Assembly (NCBI RefSeq): GCF_000738265.1
Contig: NZ_JFCQ01000020.1
Location: 124,001 to 188,000, forward strand
DNA from: Corynebacterium jeikeium
Lineage (GTDB): Bacteria > Actinomycetota > Actinomycetes > Mycobacteriales > Mycobacteriaceae
Length of the DNA: 64,000 nucleotides
Direction of reading: 5' to 3'
The notes under the pieces were generated by a model. It did no database searches, was not told where the DNA came from, and saw only the letters and a list, made by a program, of their open reading frames with translations. Position numbers and translations under genes: made by a program. Shown one piece after another: positions 34,640 to 45,824 of the stretch (positions within the stretch are counted from its first letter, which is position 1; each line of letters begins with the position of its first letter).

Positions 34640-36337
34640 CTAGAAGTGGCGGCCGACGTGTGCCTCGTCGCGCATGCGCTTGACCATGTGCGGGTGGTGC
34701 AGCTCGAACGCCGGGCGCTCGGAGCGAATGCGAGGCATCGAGGTGAAGTTGTGGCGCGGCGGCGGGCAGGAGGTAGCCCACTCCAGAGAGTTGCCGTAGC
34801 CCCACGGATCGTCAACCGTCACAACCTCGCCGTAGCGGTAGGACTTAAAGACGTTCCACAGGAACGGAATCATGGAGACCGCCAGGATGAAAGCACCGAT
34901 CGTGGAGATCTGGTTGAACAGGGTGAAGCCGTCCGTCGGCAGGTAGTCAGCGTAACGACGCGGCATACCCATGTTGCCCAGCCAGTGCTGCAGCAGGAAC
35001 GTGGTGTGGAAGCCGATGGTGACCAGCCAGAAGTGGATCTTGCCCAGCTTCTCGTCCAGCATGCGACCCGTCATCTTCGGGAACCAGAAGTACACGCCTG
35101 CGAAGGAAGCGTAAGCCACGGTACCGAACAGGGTGTAGTGGAAGTGAGCAACCACGAAGTAGGAGTCCGAGACGTGGAAATCCAGAGACGGGGAAGCCAG
35201 CATGACACCGGTCAGACCACCGAAGAGGAAGGTGGCGAAGAAGCCGATGGCAAAGATCATCGGGGTCTCGAAGGTCAGGCGACCCTTCCACATCGTGCCC
35301 AGCCAGTTGAAGAACTTCATACCGGTCGGCACACCGATCAGGAAGGTCATGAAGGAGAAGAACGGCAGCATTACGGCGCCGGTCACGAACATGTGGTGCG
35401 CCCACACGGCCATGGACAGTGCAGCAATCGACAGGGTCGCGAACACCAGGCCGACGTAGCCGAACATCGGCTTACGGGAGAACACCGGGAATACCTCAGA
35501 CACGATACCGAAGAACGGCAGTGCCAGGACGTACACCTCGGGGTGGCCGAAGAACCAGAACAGGTGCTGCCACAGGATGGCGCCACCGTTGCCGGCGTCG
35601 TAGATGTGGCCACCCAGCTTGCGGTCGTAGAACACGCCCAGAGCAGCAGCGGTCAGCAGCGGGAAGATCAGCAGAACCAGCAGAGAGGTAACGAAGATGT
35701 TCCAGGTGAAGATCGGCATGCGGAACATGGTCATACCCGGTGCACGGAGGCACAGGATGGTCGTGATCATGTTCACAGCGGAAGCGATGGTACCGATACC
35801 ACCAACACCAACACCCAGGATCCACAGTTCAGAGCCAACACCTGGAGAGTGAACAACGTCTGCCAGCGGCATGTACATCGTCCAACCGAAGTCGGCGGCA
35901 CCGCCCGGAGTCAGGAAGCCGAGCAGCATAACGACACCACCAGCGGTGGTCATCCAGAAGCCGAAGGCATTCAGACGGGGGAAGGCCACGTCAGGCGCGC
36001 CGATCTGCAGCGGCATGATGTAGTTCGCGAAACCGAACACCATCGGGGAGCCGTACAGCAGCAGCATGATCGTGCCGTGCATCGTGAACAGCTGGTTGAA
36101 CTGCTCGTTGGACAGGAATTGCTGACCCGGCTCGAAAAGCTCGATACGGATCAGAAGGGCCATCAAGCCACCAATCATGAAGAAGGTGAAGGACATGATT
36201 AGGTACATGATGCCCAGAAGCTTGTGGTCGGTCGTGGTCAGCATCTTCCACGCGAGGTTGCCACGCGGCACCTCACCGAAAGGCGCAGGCCGAGCCGGGG
36301 AAACCTCGTGGCTTTCCCTTGGCGCTACTGCGGTCAT
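34640..36337 (-). CDS. ctaD: Cytochrome c oxidase subunit I (aa3 type)
   Basis: 565 residues from an ATG at 36337 preceded by AGGAGG; the frame is open further upstream without a ribosome binding site. Catalytic subunit of the terminal oxidase, with twelve membrane helices. Heme a ligand in [11 protein letters not shown], the CuB His and cross-linked Tyr in [11 protein letters not shown], the His pair in WAHHMFVTG, and the final heme ligands in [10 protein letters not shown]. The remaining oxidase subunits are not in the window. Located downstream of nrdF, an arrangement I recall from other corynebacteria. Confidence 0.97.
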   Translation of the reverse strand: MTAVAPRESHEVSPARPAPFGEVPRGNLAWKMLTTTDHKLLGIMYLIMSFTFFMIGGLMALLIRIELFEPGQQFLSNEQFNQLFTMHGTIMLLLYGSPMVFGFANYIMPLQIGAPDVAFPRLNAFGFWMTTAGGVVMLLGFLTPGGAADFGWTMYMPLADVVHSPGVGSELWILGVGVGGIGTIASAVNMITTILCLRAPGMTMFRMPIFTWNIFVTSLLVLLIFPLLTAAALGVFYDRKLGGHIYDAGNGGAILWQHLFWFFGHPEVYVLALPFFGIVSEVFPVFSRKPMFGYVGLVFATLSIAALSMAVWAHHMFVTGAVMLPFFSFMTFLIGVPTGMKFFNWLGTMWKGRLTFETPMIFAIGFFATFLFGGLTGVMLASPSLDFHVSDSYFVVAHFHYTLFGTVAYASFAGVYFWFPKMTGRMLDEKLGKIHFWLVTIGFHTTFLLQHWLGNMGMPRRYADYLPTDGFTLFNQISTIGAFILAVSMIPFLWNVFKSYRYGEVVTVDDPWGYGNSLEWATSCPPPRHNFTSMPRIRSERPAFELHHPHMVKRMRDEAHVGRHF

Positions 36338-36580
36338 TTGTTCCTCCTGACTACGCGTGACCTGCCTAAACTCTCCGCCGAACCTCTCTGAATTCTGCGG
36401 ATCCTCTGGGCAAGCCACCCAAAAGAATGTTTCCTCTGCCCTGTTCCCACTGGATCAGCCTCGTCAATGACCGTTCCGAAACAGACACAGAATGCTTACA
36501 TACTATCCCGTCAACGCGTTTTTCAATAGCCGTGGACGGGGCGGTCTTGGCAGAACCCACGTTTTCGGGGGTGCTGCCTC

Positions 36581-37936
<1,356 letters not shown>

Positions 37937-38425
37937 ATGGAAATCAACGAGAAGTTTCAAAAGCAACTGAACGAACAGGTCACCGCAGAGCACCAGGCCG
38001 CGCTGGTCTACACCCAGCTGGCTTATGAGCTGGATCGCCTCTCCTTCGACGGCATGAGCAGCTGGATGAAGGCTCAGGCGGATGAGGAGCGCGTGCACGC
38101 TCAGAAGTTTGCACAGCACCTGCTGGATCGCGACGCTCGCGTGGATATCGAGACGATTGAGATGCCGTCTCTGAAGATCTCCACCCCGCTGGACGCCTTC
38201 GAGGCATCCCTGGAGCACGAGCGCAAGGTCTCCGCTTTGATCCGCGACCTGGTGAAGACTGCCGACGAGGTGGGCGATGTGGATTCCCGCAACCTGCTGA
38301 ACTTCTTCCTGGAGGAGCAGATTGAGGAAGAGGCCACGGTCAGTGGCATCATCGACCGCATCAAGCTGGTTGGCACCGACGGCTCTGGCCTGCTGCGCAT
38401 CGACGCGGAGCTGGGCAGCCGCTAA
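37937..38425 (+). CDS. ftn: Ferritin
   Basis: 162 residues from the ATG at 37937 (GGTGAG 5 bases upstream). Iron-storage protein forming a 24-mer shell. Four-helix bundle with ferroxidase ligands: a first Glu in NEQVTAEHQAALVY, ADEERVHAQKF (ExxH), and the later EEQIEEEATV. No heme-ligand Met characteristic of bacterioferritin is evident. It sits between nrdE and nrdF in the opposite direction, linking iron storage to the Mn-dependent ribonucleotide reductase. Confidence 0.93.
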   Translation: MEINEKFQKQLNEQVTAEHQAALVYTQLAYELDRLSFDGMSSWMKAQADEERVHAQKFAQHLLDRDARVDIETIEMPSLKISTPLDAFEASLEHERKVSALIRDLVKTADEVGDVDSRNLLNFFLEEQIEEEATVSGIIDRIKLVGTDGSGLLRIDAELGSR

Positions 38426-38446
38426 CAGCTAGCACGAAGCCAACAA

Positions 38447-38480
38447 AAAAGCCGACTGGGATTCCTCCCTGTCGGCTTTT
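38447..38480. terminator. Bidirectional terminator, ferritin / nrdE
   Basis: AAAAGCCGAC and GTCGGCTTTT pair around a 14-base loop between the convergent genes. Confidence 0.88.
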
Positions 38481-38485
38481 CTCGC

Positions 38486-40648
38486 TCAGAGCATGCAGCT
38501 CACGCAGCCCTCGACTTCCGTACCGGTCAGAGCTGTTTGGCGTAGGCGGATGTAGTAGATCGTCTTGATCCCCTTGCGCCAAGCGTAAATCTGCGCGCGG
38601 TTAATATCGCGCGTGGTCGCAGTGTCCTTGAAGAACAAGGTCAGCGACAAGCCCTGGTCCACGTACTTCGTGGCGACTGCGTAGGTGTCGATGATCTTCT
38701 CATAGCCGATCTCGTAGGCATCCTCGTAGTACTCCAGGTTCTCGTTCGTCATGTACGGAGCCGGGTAGTACACGCGCCCGATCTTGCCTTCCTTGCGGAT
38801 TTCGATCTTGGAGGCAATGGGGTGAATCGAGGACGTCGAGTTGTTGATGTACGAGATCGAGCCCGTCGGCGGGATGGCCTGCAGGTTCCGGTTGTACAGA
38901 CCATGGGTCTGCACGTCATCCTTCAGCTGCTGCCAGTCCTGTGCCGTCGGCACCTGGATGCTGGAGTTGCCGAAGATTTGGCGCACGCGCTCTGTCTTCG
39001 GTGCAAACTCGGCCGGATCGTAGCGGTCGAAGAATTCGCCGGTGGCGTACTCGGAGTTTTCGAAGTTGTGGAACTTCTCTCCGCGCTCCTGGGCGATCTT
39101 GTTGGAGGCCTTGAGTGCCTCGTACATCACAACCGCGAAGTAAGCATTCGTGAAGTCCAGTGCTTCCTCGGAGCCGTAGTGGATGTGCTCGCGGCCCAGG
39201 AATCCGTGCAGGTTCATCTGCCCCAGGCCAATGGCGTGGGAGTTGTCGTTGCCCTGGCGAACCGAAGGCACCGAGTCGATGGACGTCTGATCCGCCACGG
39301 CGGTCAGGCCACGGATAGCGGTCTCGATGGTCTTGGAGAAGTCCTCCGAGTCCACCGCCTTCGCAATGTTCATGGACCCCAGGTTGCAGGAAATATCGTC
39401 GCCAATGGTCTTGTAAGACAGGTCAGCGTTGAACTCAGACGGGGTGGAGACCTGCAGAATCTCGGAGCACAGGTTGGAGTGGGTGATGCGCCCCTCGATC
39501 GGGTTGGCCTTGTTCACCGTGTCCTCGAACATGATGTACGGGTAGCCGGACTCGAACTGGATCTCTGCCAGAGTCTGGAAGAAGGCGCGGGCGTTGATCT
39601 TGGACTTGCGGATCCGCGGATCCTCTACCATTTCCTCGTAGTGCTCGCTGATTGAAACATCGGCGAACGGCTTGCCGTAAACGCGTTCCACGTCGTACGG
39701 GCTGAACAGGTACATGTCGTCGTTGCGCTTGGCCAGCTCGAACGTGATGTCCGGGATCACCACACCCAGCGACAGGGTCTTAATACGAATTTTCTCATCC
39801 GCATTCTCGCGCTTGGTATCCAGGAAGCGCAGGATATCCGGGTGGTGAGCGTGCAGGTAGACCGCGCCGGCGCCCTGGCGGGCACCCAGTTGGTTGGCGT
39901 AGCTGAAGGCATCTTCCAGCAGCTTCATCACGGGGATCACGCCGGAGGACTGGTTCTCGATGTGCTTAATCGGCGCCCCGGCCTCGCGCACGTTCGACAG
40001 CAGCAGGGCCACACCGCCACCGCGCTTGGACAGCTGCAGCGCGGAGTTGATGGAGCGGCCGATGGACTCCATGTTGTCCTCGATACGCAGGAGGAAGCAC
40101 GATACCGGCTCGCCGCGCTGCTTCTTGCCGATGTTGAGGAAGGTCGGCGTTGCAGGCTGGAATCGGCCATCCATGATCTCGTCGACCAGGTTGGACGCCA
40201 ACTCGGTATCCCCCGCAGCCAGGCCCAGCGCAACCATACACACGCGATCCTCGAATCGCTCCAGGTAACGGCGTCCGTCGAAGGTCTTCAGGGTGTACGA
40301 GGTGTAGTATTTGTAGGCTCCCAGGAACGACTGGAAGCGGAACTTCTTCGCGTAGGCCTGCTTGAACAGGGACTTCACGAAGCTGAACTCATACTGCTCC
40401 AGCACCTCTGGATCGTAGTACTCGTTGTCGATCAGGTACTTGATCTTTTCTTCCAGATCGTGGAAGTAGACCGTGTTCTGGTTGACGTGCTGCAGGAAGT
40501 ACTGGTTGGCAGCCTCGCGGTCCTTGTCGAACTGAATCTCCCCTGCTTCGTTGTACAGGTTCAGCATCGCGTTGAGCGCGTGGTAATCCAGCTGTTCGCG
40601 CTGGTCAACGGGCTCCTGGACCTTTTTTCCAAGCTCGTTGGCGGTCAT
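38486..40648 (-). CDS. nrdE: Class Ib ribonucleotide reductase alpha subunit
   Basis: 720 residues. Reduces ribonucleoside diphosphates to deoxy forms. Family motifs: [20 protein letters not shown] with the first active-site Cys, the NLCSEI segment, [20 protein letters not shown], and the C-terminal redox pair in GCVSCML that is reduced by NrdH. No N-terminal ATP cone, as expected for class Ib. Downstream of nrdI by about 135 bases on the same strand. Confidence 0.97.
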   Translation of the reverse strand: MTANELGKKVQEPVDQREQLDYHALNAMLNLYNEAGEIQFDKDREAANQYFLQHVNQNTVYFHDLEEKIKYLIDNEYYDPEVLEQYEFSFVKSLFKQAYAKKFRFQSFLGAYKYYTSYTLKTFDGRRYLERFEDRVCMVALGLAAGDTELASNLVDEIMDGRFQPATPTFLNIGKKQRGEPVSCFLLRIEDNMESIGRSINSALQLSKRGGGVALLLSNVREAGAPIKHIENQSSGVIPVMKLLEDAFSYANQLGARQGAGAVYLHAHHPDILRFLDTKRENADEKIRIKTLSLGVVIPDITFELAKRNDDMYLFSPYDVERVYGKPFADVSISEHYEEMVEDPRIRKSKINARAFFQTLAEIQFESGYPYIMFEDTVNKANPIEGRITHSNLCSEILQVSTPSEFNADLSYKTIGDDISCNLGSMNIAKAVDSEDFSKTIETAIRGLTAVADQTSIDSVPSVRQGNDNSHAIGLGQMNLHGFLGREHIHYGSEEALDFTNAYFAVVMYEALKASNKIAQERGEKFHNFENSEYATGEFFDRYDPAEFAPKTERVRQIFGNSSIQVPTAQDWQQLKDDVQTHGLYNRNLQAIPPTGSISYINNSTSSIHPIASKIEIRKEGKIGRVYYPAPYMTNENLEYYEDAYEIGYEKIIDTYAVATKYVDQGLSLTLFFKDTATTRDINRAQIYAWRKGIKTIYYIRLRQTALTGTEVEGCVSCML

Positions 40649-40783
40649 GTGTATGTGTTCTCCTCAAAATCTCGCGCCGAATTATGCTCGCGCTAATGTG
40701 TTCGTTTCGATTCTAATAAGCACCCCAGACAACCGCGGGGTGACTTTTGTTACTTGTCTCGTTACTTGTGGTGTGTTTATCCG

Positions 40784-41227
40784 TCAGCTCGCAAGATCCC
40801 ACCGGCCTTCCTGACGCAGAGAGTTCTCAAACTCCGCCAGTCCTTGCCTCACCCTGCGTACATCCTCCTCGGTGCCCATCAGCTCAAAGCGATAGAGGTA
40901 CGGGACGTGACATTTGGCCGAAATGATCTCGCCTGCCTTCGCAAAGTCCGAGCCGAAGTTCAGATTTCCCGAGGCGATCACTCCGCGCAGCCACTTGCGA
41001 TTTTGCTCCACGTTTAGAAACTTGATCACTTGTTTTGGAACCGGTCGCGAGAAGTCCCCCGTCATCCCCGCTCCCCCACCATATGTCGGCACTATCAACA
41101 CATGCGGTTGATCGATGAACAGTGGGGCGTCACTACGTTTGAGAGGGATGCGGCAGGAAGGCAACCCGAGCTTGCGCACAAAACGGTGAGTGTTCTCCGT
41201 CGTGGAAGAAAAATACGTGATCAGCAT
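40784..41227 (-). CDS. nrdI: Flavodoxin-like NrdI
   Basis: 147 residues. FMN protein that supplies the oxidant for assembling the Mn-tyrosyl radical cofactor of NrdF. FMN-binding loops are visible: [16 protein letters not shown] and [12 protein letters not shown], plus [13 protein letters not shown]. Lies 75 bases after nrdH on the same strand, as in other actinobacterial nrdHIE operons. Confidence 0.95.
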   Translation of the reverse strand: MLITYFSSTTENTHRFVRKLGLPSCRIPLKRSDAPLFIDQPHVLIVPTYGGGAGMTGDFSRPVPKQVIKFLNVEQNRKWLRGVIASGNLNFGSDFAKAGEIISAKCHVPYLYRFELMGTEEDVRRVRQGLAEFENSLRQEGRWDLAS

Positions 41228-41301
41228 TGAGCCTCATTAGGGAACTAGACAGCGCATTATTCTCCCGACCTGCGACGGTGCAGGTCGGGTGACGCTGGGG
41301 T

Positions 41302-41544
41302 TTAAGCGGCCTCTACAGCCAGGGTGCGAATGCGATCCGGACGGAAGCCAGACCAGTGATCCTCACCAGCAACAACTACGGGAGCCTGCAGGTGCCCCAG
41401 CGCCATAACGTAATCGCGGGCATCATCATCGAGGCTGATGTCTACGAGTTCGTACTCAAGACCGGCCTTGTCGAGGGCCTTCTTGGTGGCGTTGCACTGA
41501 ACACAGGCGGGCTTGGTGTAGACGGTGATCATGGCGGCTGTCAT
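41302..41544 (-). CDS. nrdH: Glutaredoxin-like NrdH
   Basis: 80 residues or 76, depending on start. Thioredoxin-fold electron donor to NrdE. Redox motif CVQC in VYTKPACVQCNATK, and the family C-terminal WSGFRPDRI. The first ATG (41544) lies only one base after AGGAGA, while a second ATG at 41532 gives the usual family opening and has a spacing of about 13 bases; the choice is open. First gene of nrdHIE. Confidence 0.94.
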   Translation of the reverse strand: MTAAMITVYTKPACVQCNATKKALDKAGLEYELVDISLDDDARDYVMALGHLQAPVVVAGEDHWSGFRPDRIRTLAVEAA

Positions 41545-41726
41545 TCTCCTGAAAGCGTTGAAACTGTGGCCCCGGTGGCAATAGTTTTTGTGGGCACTAT
41601 CGGTGTTGGTTTAGTTGGTGGTTGTCGTGCGAGGCGCTTGTGGCACATCCGGGATTCCCGGTTTTACCTTGCCCTCATTGACTTGCTTAAGACTACACAT
41701 CACATGCGTGTAAGACAACCGCTAAA

Positions 41727-41774
41727 ACACAACATTTTGGGGGTCAAGTAAAGCGCGAGCACCATATATAGTAG
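41727..41774 (-). promoter_or_regulatory. Pair of NrdR boxes upstream of nrdHIE
   Basis: Sites at 41727-41742 (ACACAACATTTTGGGG) and 41759-41774 (GCACCATATATAGTAG) resemble the consensus acaCwAtATaTwGtgt. Their starts are 32 bases apart, three helical turns, the spacing usual for NrdR. The second is a strong match, the first weaker. Confidence 0.6.
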
Positions 41775-41876
41775 TTACAAGCTGAGTATTCGCAGGTGGC
41801 GGATTTTCCCACCACTACATCTAGCCACATGAAAAACATGCATGTAATTTCAAAGCCGGGATTTGGGACAAAAAAA

Positions 41877-41923
41877 TCCCCCGCCTCACAACGGCGACAA
41901 AGCACCGAAGCGACTGCGGGGGA
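41877..41923 (-). terminator. Terminator downstream of rpmJ
   Basis: On the minus strand TCCCCCGC and GCGGGGGA enclose a loop with further pairing and are followed by seven T residues. Confidence 0.8.
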
Positions 41924-41942
41924 AGGCGGAACCTTGTGGTTC

Positions 41943-42065
41943 TTAGCCCTGGCGAGCCTTGAAGCGGGGTTCCTTCTTGTTGATCACGTAGACCTTACCG
42001 CGGCGACGAACGACCTGAGCGCCCGGCTTGTTCTTCAGCGACCGAAGGGACTTACGGACCTTCAT
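41943..42065 (-). CDS. rpmJ: Ribosomal protein L36
   Basis: 40 residues beginning [20 protein letters not shown] and ending EPRFKARQG. The protein is strongly basic, as expected for L36. It lacks the four Cys/His zinc ligands, so it is the zinc-independent (C-minus) form that corynebacteria carry as an alternative copy. A strong terminator follows. The start ATG is preceded by GGAAAGGAGC, a good ribosome binding site. Confidence 0.93.
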   Translation of the reverse strand: MKVRKSLRSLKNKPGAQVVRRRGKVYVINKKEPRFKARQG

Positions 42066-42259
42066 CGGGCGCTCCTTTCCTCATCGACTTTTCACATCGC
42101 CAGGCAGCCCAGGCCAAAGCCTGGTCATGCCGCCCGGCACAAACACAAACGATGAGTTTACCCACCAGGCCACTCAAAACCAAATGAGTGCAAGCAACAT
42201 CGGCGGCACAGCACCACGTACTCCGCCACATCCCCCACCGTACGGACTAGCATCAAGGC

Positions 42260-43210
42260 ATGAGCTCCTCTGCAGATCACACTGGCAAGCCACCCAGCAC
42301 CGACCGCACCCCCGGCGCACGCGACATCCACGGTGACCCCGGCGCCCGCCCGCTGCATGCGCACATCATCGCCGAATTGGGAGTGCAACCCACCATCGAC
42401 CCAGCCGAAGAGGTAGAACGTCGCGTACAGTTCATCGCCGACTACCTGCGAGCCACCCACACACGCACGCTGGTGCTGGGCATTTCCGGCGGGCAGGATT
42501 CCACCCTCGCCGGAAGGCTGTGCCAGCTGGCTGTCGATCGCCTCAACCAGGAGGATGCACTAGCCCAGCAGGAAGAGCCGGCTCAGCCCTACCGCTTCTG
42601 CGCCGTGCGGCTGCCCTACGGAATTCAAGCGGACGAGGACGACGCACAGGTTGCGCTGGAGTTTATTGCGCCGAGTATGGGCGTCACAGTAAATATCAAG
42701 GGAGCCACCGACGAGTCGGCGCGCGCGACCAGCGAAGCCCTAGGCATCACGCAGGTCAGTGACTTCAATAAGGGCAACATCAAGGCGCGCGAGCGTATGA
42801 TCGCGCAATACGCACTGGCCGGCGAGCTCGGCGGGCTGGTCGTTGGAACAGACCACGCGGCGGAGGCGATCACTGGCTTCTACACCAAGCACGGCGACGG
42901 TGCGGCGGACCTGGTTCCATTGGCGGGACTGACGAAACGACAGGGTGCAGCACTACTGCAGCACCTCGGCGCCCCGAACAGCACGTGGCAGAAGGTGCCA
43001 ACCGCGGACCTCGAGGAAGACCGCCCTGCCCTGCCCGACGAAGAAGCACTGGGCGTAACGTACGCGCAGCTGGATGACTACCTGGAAAGCACCAACGGCG
43101 CAGCCGACATCGACCCGCAGGTCGCGGAACACATCGAGGGGCTATGGTTCCGTTCGCGCCACAAGCGACACCTGCCAGTCACGCCGCACGACGCGTGGTG
43201 GCGGGACTAG
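42260..43210 (+). CDS. nadE: NH3-dependent NAD+ synthetase
   Basis: 316 residues. Last step of NAD synthesis, amidating nicotinate adenine dinucleotide. A non-conserved N-terminus of about 35 residues precedes the enzyme; the ATP-binding PP-loop is [13 protein letters not shown], followed by [20 protein letters not shown] and PLAGLTKRQ. No glutaminase domain, so it uses ammonia. Its stop overlaps the stop of the convergent VKOR gene. Confidence 0.95.
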   Translation: MSSSADHTGKPPSTDRTPGARDIHGDPGARPLHAHIIAELGVQPTIDPAEEVERRVQFIADYLRATHTRTLVLGISGGQDSTLAGRLCQLAVDRLNQEDALAQQEEPAQPYRFCAVRLPYGIQADEDDAQVALEFIAPSMGVTVNIKGATDESARATSEALGITQVSDFNKGNIKARERMIAQYALAGELGGLVVGTDHAAEAITGFYTKHGDGAADLVPLAGLTKRQGAALLQHLGAPNSTWQKVPTADLEEDRPALPDEEALGVTYAQLDDYLESTNGAADIDPQVAEHIEGLWFRSRHKRHLPVTPHDAWWRD

Positions 43211-43776
43211 AACACGAACTGGTCCAGGATCAGCGCGGTAAATGCGAGGTACCAGGCGATAACAACCACCAGCGGCATGCCCAGTGCGGAGTGTGGCACG
43301 TCCTCCCCCGCCTCGCGCCGCTGCTCGCGTTGGATGTGCACCAACGTCATCACAAACATCGGCAGGATCGCTGCCCACACGGCCATGCAATAAGGGCACA
43401 GCGCGCCAATCGAGTAGATCGCAGCATAGGCCAGCCAATGCACGAACACCACGCCCAATGCCAGCCCAGCCAGGATGCAGTACCACATCCAACGCGGCAG
43501 CTTGGCCCCCACGATCAGCATCACCGCGAGGGTCATCATCACCGGGAAGCCGATCAGCCCGATGAACGGGTTAGAGAAGCCAAAGGCGGACGCCTGATCC
43601 GAGGCCATCACGTCCGTACACGAGATCACCTCGTTGAAGGTGCAGGCCGGCTTAAAGTCGGGATTCAGCGCCATCTGCAGCTTGTCGTGCATGATCAGCG
43701 CGGAAAAAATCAGCCCGATCGTAGACAGCACTAGGAAGGTGTAGCCGAAGCGCTTCGTTGCCCCTAGACCGTTCAT
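43207..43776 (-). CDS. Vitamin K epoxide reductase family protein
   Basis: 189 residues from the ATG at 43776 (a GTG at 43809 is also open). Membrane protein with about five helices that reoxidises a DsbA-type partner through a quinone. The loop Cys pair lies in [10 protein letters not shown] (about 45 and 53) and the quinone-side CPYC at about 127-130. A DsbA-like gene lies about 1.1 kb upstream on the same strand, separated by a toxin-antitoxin pair and a tRNA, which supports an oxidative folding role in the cell envelope. Confidence 0.92.
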   Translation of the reverse strand: MNGLGATKRFGYTFLVLSTIGLIFSALIMHDKLQMALNPDFKPACTFNEVISCTDVMASDQASAFGFSNPFIGLIGFPVMMTLAVMLIVGAKLPRWMWYCILAGLALGVVFVHWLAYAAIYSIGALCPYCMAVWAAILPMFVMTLVHIQREQRREAGEDVPHSALGMPLVVVIAWYLAFTALILDQFVF

Positions 43777-43984
43777 GTGCTCGCTCTCTTTGTTTTCTGA
43801 CGCCCTCACGACCCGACCTATCTAAACCTAGAATTCTCTGACAGGTGGAATTCTCCGACATGTGGTGGACCTACATTGGGTTCGCTGTACGCTCCTGAAC
43901 TGGGCAGTTTCCAATAAAACTAGACTAGCACGGTGGATTTGCTTCAGTCGCGCTTGCCCAGACAGGGATCCCCACTCAAGCGGA

Positions 43985-44251
43985 TTATCCTTTATAGATT
44001 TTCGACCGATGCCCTAGATCGACGACGACAACGACAATGCTCTCGTCTACGATATCGGCAATAATCCGAAGGTCCCCCACCCTCCATCGCCATAAACCAA
44101 TCCTGTTCCCGGAAAGCGCTTTGCCACGCGATCGAGGATTTGGAAGCCGCGACACTTCTCTCAACAGCTGGCTGACGCGACTTCTATTCTGCTTATCTAA
44201 CTTCTTATATGCTTTGGCCGCACGGGGAGAAAATCTAATCTCCCAGGTCAC
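43985..44251 (-). CDS. RelE/ParE family toxin
   Basis: 88 residues with the RelE/ParE fold opening MTWEIRFSPRAAKAYKKLDK and the later basic segment GLWRWRVGDLRIIADIVD. RelE-type toxins cut mRNA on the ribosome, ParE-type inhibit gyrase; the basic Arg-rich strand and short length fit RelE better. Its start overlaps the end of the antitoxin gene by 17 bases, the usual coupled arrangement. Confidence 0.9.
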   Translation of the reverse strand: MTWEIRFSPRAAKAYKKLDKQNRSRVSQLLREVSRLPNPRSRGKALSGNRIGLWRWRVGDLRIIADIVDESIVVVVVDLGHRSKIYKG

Positions 44252-44477
44252 ATTCGGCCTCCAAGTCAGTCAGCGAAACGGTCTCAAGTTCCCCCCTGCG
44301 GATTTGAGCGGCTTCATCCTCCAAGGTGTAGAGGTACTCAAGCTCCGCGAGATGTGCCCCCAATGCTTCACGAACATAGAAAGAACTGGACCGACCCGTT
44401 CGCTTGGACAATCTATCCAGCCGTCTCTTTTGCTCATCATCGATGTGCAAATTAATCAGTGCACCGCTCATACCCAT
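44235..44477 (-). CDS. Ribbon-helix-helix antitoxin
   Basis: 80 residues with an N-terminal ribbon-helix-helix (ALINLHIDDEQKRRLDRLSK then RTGRSSSFYVREAL) and a C-terminal acidic toxin-binding part. Such proteins neutralise a RelE/ParE toxin and repress their own promoter. Directly upstream of, and overlapping, the toxin gene. A start two codons downstream (MSGALINLHID) is also possible. Confidence 0.88.
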   Translation of the reverse strand: MGMSGALINLHIDDEQKRRLDRLSKRTGRSSSFYVREALGAHLAELEYLYTLEDEAAQIRRGELETVSLTDLEAECDLGD

Positions 44478-44636
44478 ATTGATACAGCTCCCCCACTCGA
44501 AAATCTAGACGTACACCATAGGAATCTCCGGCACGCTCCAGACTACCCCGATGGTCAAACTGTCCAGGCTTCGCGCTTATACACCCAGTCAAGTTATAGG
44601 AGCACTTTAACTCTCACAATGCCCCACATACATAAC

Positions 44637-44666
44637 AGAGCCCTGGTCGTTACCGACCAGGGCTCT
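44637..44666. terminator. Hairpin downstream of tRNA-Ala
   Basis: AGAGCCCTGGTCG and CGACCAGGGCTCT form a perfect 13-base stem with a 4-base loop. No long T-run follows on the minus strand. Confidence 0.75.
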
Positions 44667-44674
44667 GTGTTCTG

Positions 44675-44747
44675 TGGAGCTAACGGGATTCGAACCCGTG
44701 ACCCCCACACTGCCAGTGTGGTGCGCTACCAGCTGCGCCATAGCCCC
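44675..44747 (-). tRNA. tRNA-Ala (anticodon GGC)
   Basis: On the minus strand: acceptor GGGGCTA pairing with TAGCTCC (one G-T), D-arm GCGCAGCTGGTAGCGC, anticodon stem CCACACTGGCAGTGTGG with anticodon GGC, T-arm CGGGTTCGAATCCCG, discriminator A. Confidence 0.97.
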
Positions 44748-44897
44748 GTTGCTATCCAAGCGATTTCGTTTCAAGGAAATCCCTGCGAAGCGAACGGATC
44801 TAAAGCTACAACACTGGAATTAAGTTCTCCAAATCGCCAGGTGCCCCTGGGTGGCGCCACAGCTCTGATGCTCCGTGGCTACTCACCCGGCGGGAAA

Positions 44898-45644
44898 CTA
44901 CTTGCCTTCCAGCGCTACCGGAACCCAGGATTGCATCTCCCGCTCCTCGTTCACAGGCGGATCAAATTTCTTACCATTCTTGTAAAGCAGCGGCGAGGAA
45001 ACATTTCCTTCTCGCTTCTCAACTTCCTTGTCGTTTGCACGGGAGATCTTCGCACCTTCGTCCTTAATGGACTTGTCGCGGATCTTGCCAACCACACCGT
45101 CATCTACGCCCATCTTTTCCGCAGCGTTGGCCAGGTCATCCCAGTCCCAATCACGGGTAACGGTGGACTGCTCTTCCATCATCAAGCGGTGGATGTTCCA
45201 GAAGGCATCCACGTCACCCGTCTTGGCAATTTCCCAAGCCACGGCGGCGCCACGGGTCGAGGGGCCGGTTTCATCGCCACGGTCCAGGAAGTTCAGGAAG
45301 CGGAACTGTACCTTCACCTTCCCGTCTTCCAGCGCCTTCTTCACGTCTTCGCTGGACGCGGTTTCCAGCTCTGCACAGTAGTGGCAGCTGAAGTCCTCAA
45401 AAACTTCAACAGTCGGAACGTCGTTCCCAGCGTTCTCGGGCTCCAGGGTGACGATGCTGTCCTTAGCAGTCATCTTCACATTCACCTTGTCATCCGGCAG
45501 GGTGATGTTGTCCACCTTGTGCTTCTGGTTGTTGTACACGATAAAGCCAATGGCTACGGCTGCGATAACGAGGATCGCGATGATTCCCCACAGGAAGCCG
45601 TTGCCCCCTTTAGAAGCATTAGGGGACTTAATTTTCTGGCTCAC
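44898..45644 (-). CDS. DsbA family thiol-disulfide oxidoreductase
   Basis: 248 residues. An N-terminal membrane anchor (LWGIIAILVIAAVAIGFIVY, residues 19-38) is followed by an extracytoplasmic thioredoxin-fold domain with active site CHYC (87-90) in VEVFEDFSCHYCAELE. Corresponds to actinobacterial MdbA/DsbA-like enzymes that introduce disulfides into exported proteins; the VKOR protein nearby is its likely recycling partner. Confidence 0.92.
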   Translation of the reverse strand: MSQKIKSPNASKGGNGFLWGIIAILVIAAVAIGFIVYNNQKHKVDNITLPDDKVNVKMTAKDSIVTLEPENAGNDVPTVEVFEDFSCHYCAELETASSEDVKKALEDGKVKVQFRFLNFLDRGDETGPSTRGAAVAWEIAKTGDVDAFWNIHRLMMEEQSTVTRDWDWDDLANAAEKMGVDDGVVGKIRDKSIKDEGAKISRANDKEVEKREGNVSSPLLYKNGKKFDPPVNEEREMQSWVPVALEGK

Positions 45645-45824
45645 TGAGCTTTCCTTTCAACAGATGGTGACGTGTCTACTGCGCGTTACACTATCGCAGT
45701 AGTCTGGGAAAACCCTGAATCGACCCCGAAATAATCCGTATACGCGCAGCGAGGGCAGCAGCAAGGGGCTCCGGCAGGGCTAGGGCTGCCGCCAGCCCCC
45801 CTGTCCGCCACTTCCGAGTGAGAA

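Larger units (their letters stand above)
41545..41942. other. Control region upstream of nrdH, with rpmJ terminator
   Basis: No gene seen. Contains the two NrdR-box-like sites and the terminator of rpmJ. Confidence 0.65.

Noticed and set aside
34646..36202. 518-codon frame opposite ctaD
   Set aside because: Composition is that of a reverse-complement shadow (Glu/His/Gln-rich), while the other strand encodes a clear cytochrome oxidase.
44037..45647. 536-codon open frame on the plus strand
   Set aside because: It runs antisense through a toxin gene, tRNA-Ala and the DsbA gene and has no family character; long antisense frames are expected in GC-rich DNA.
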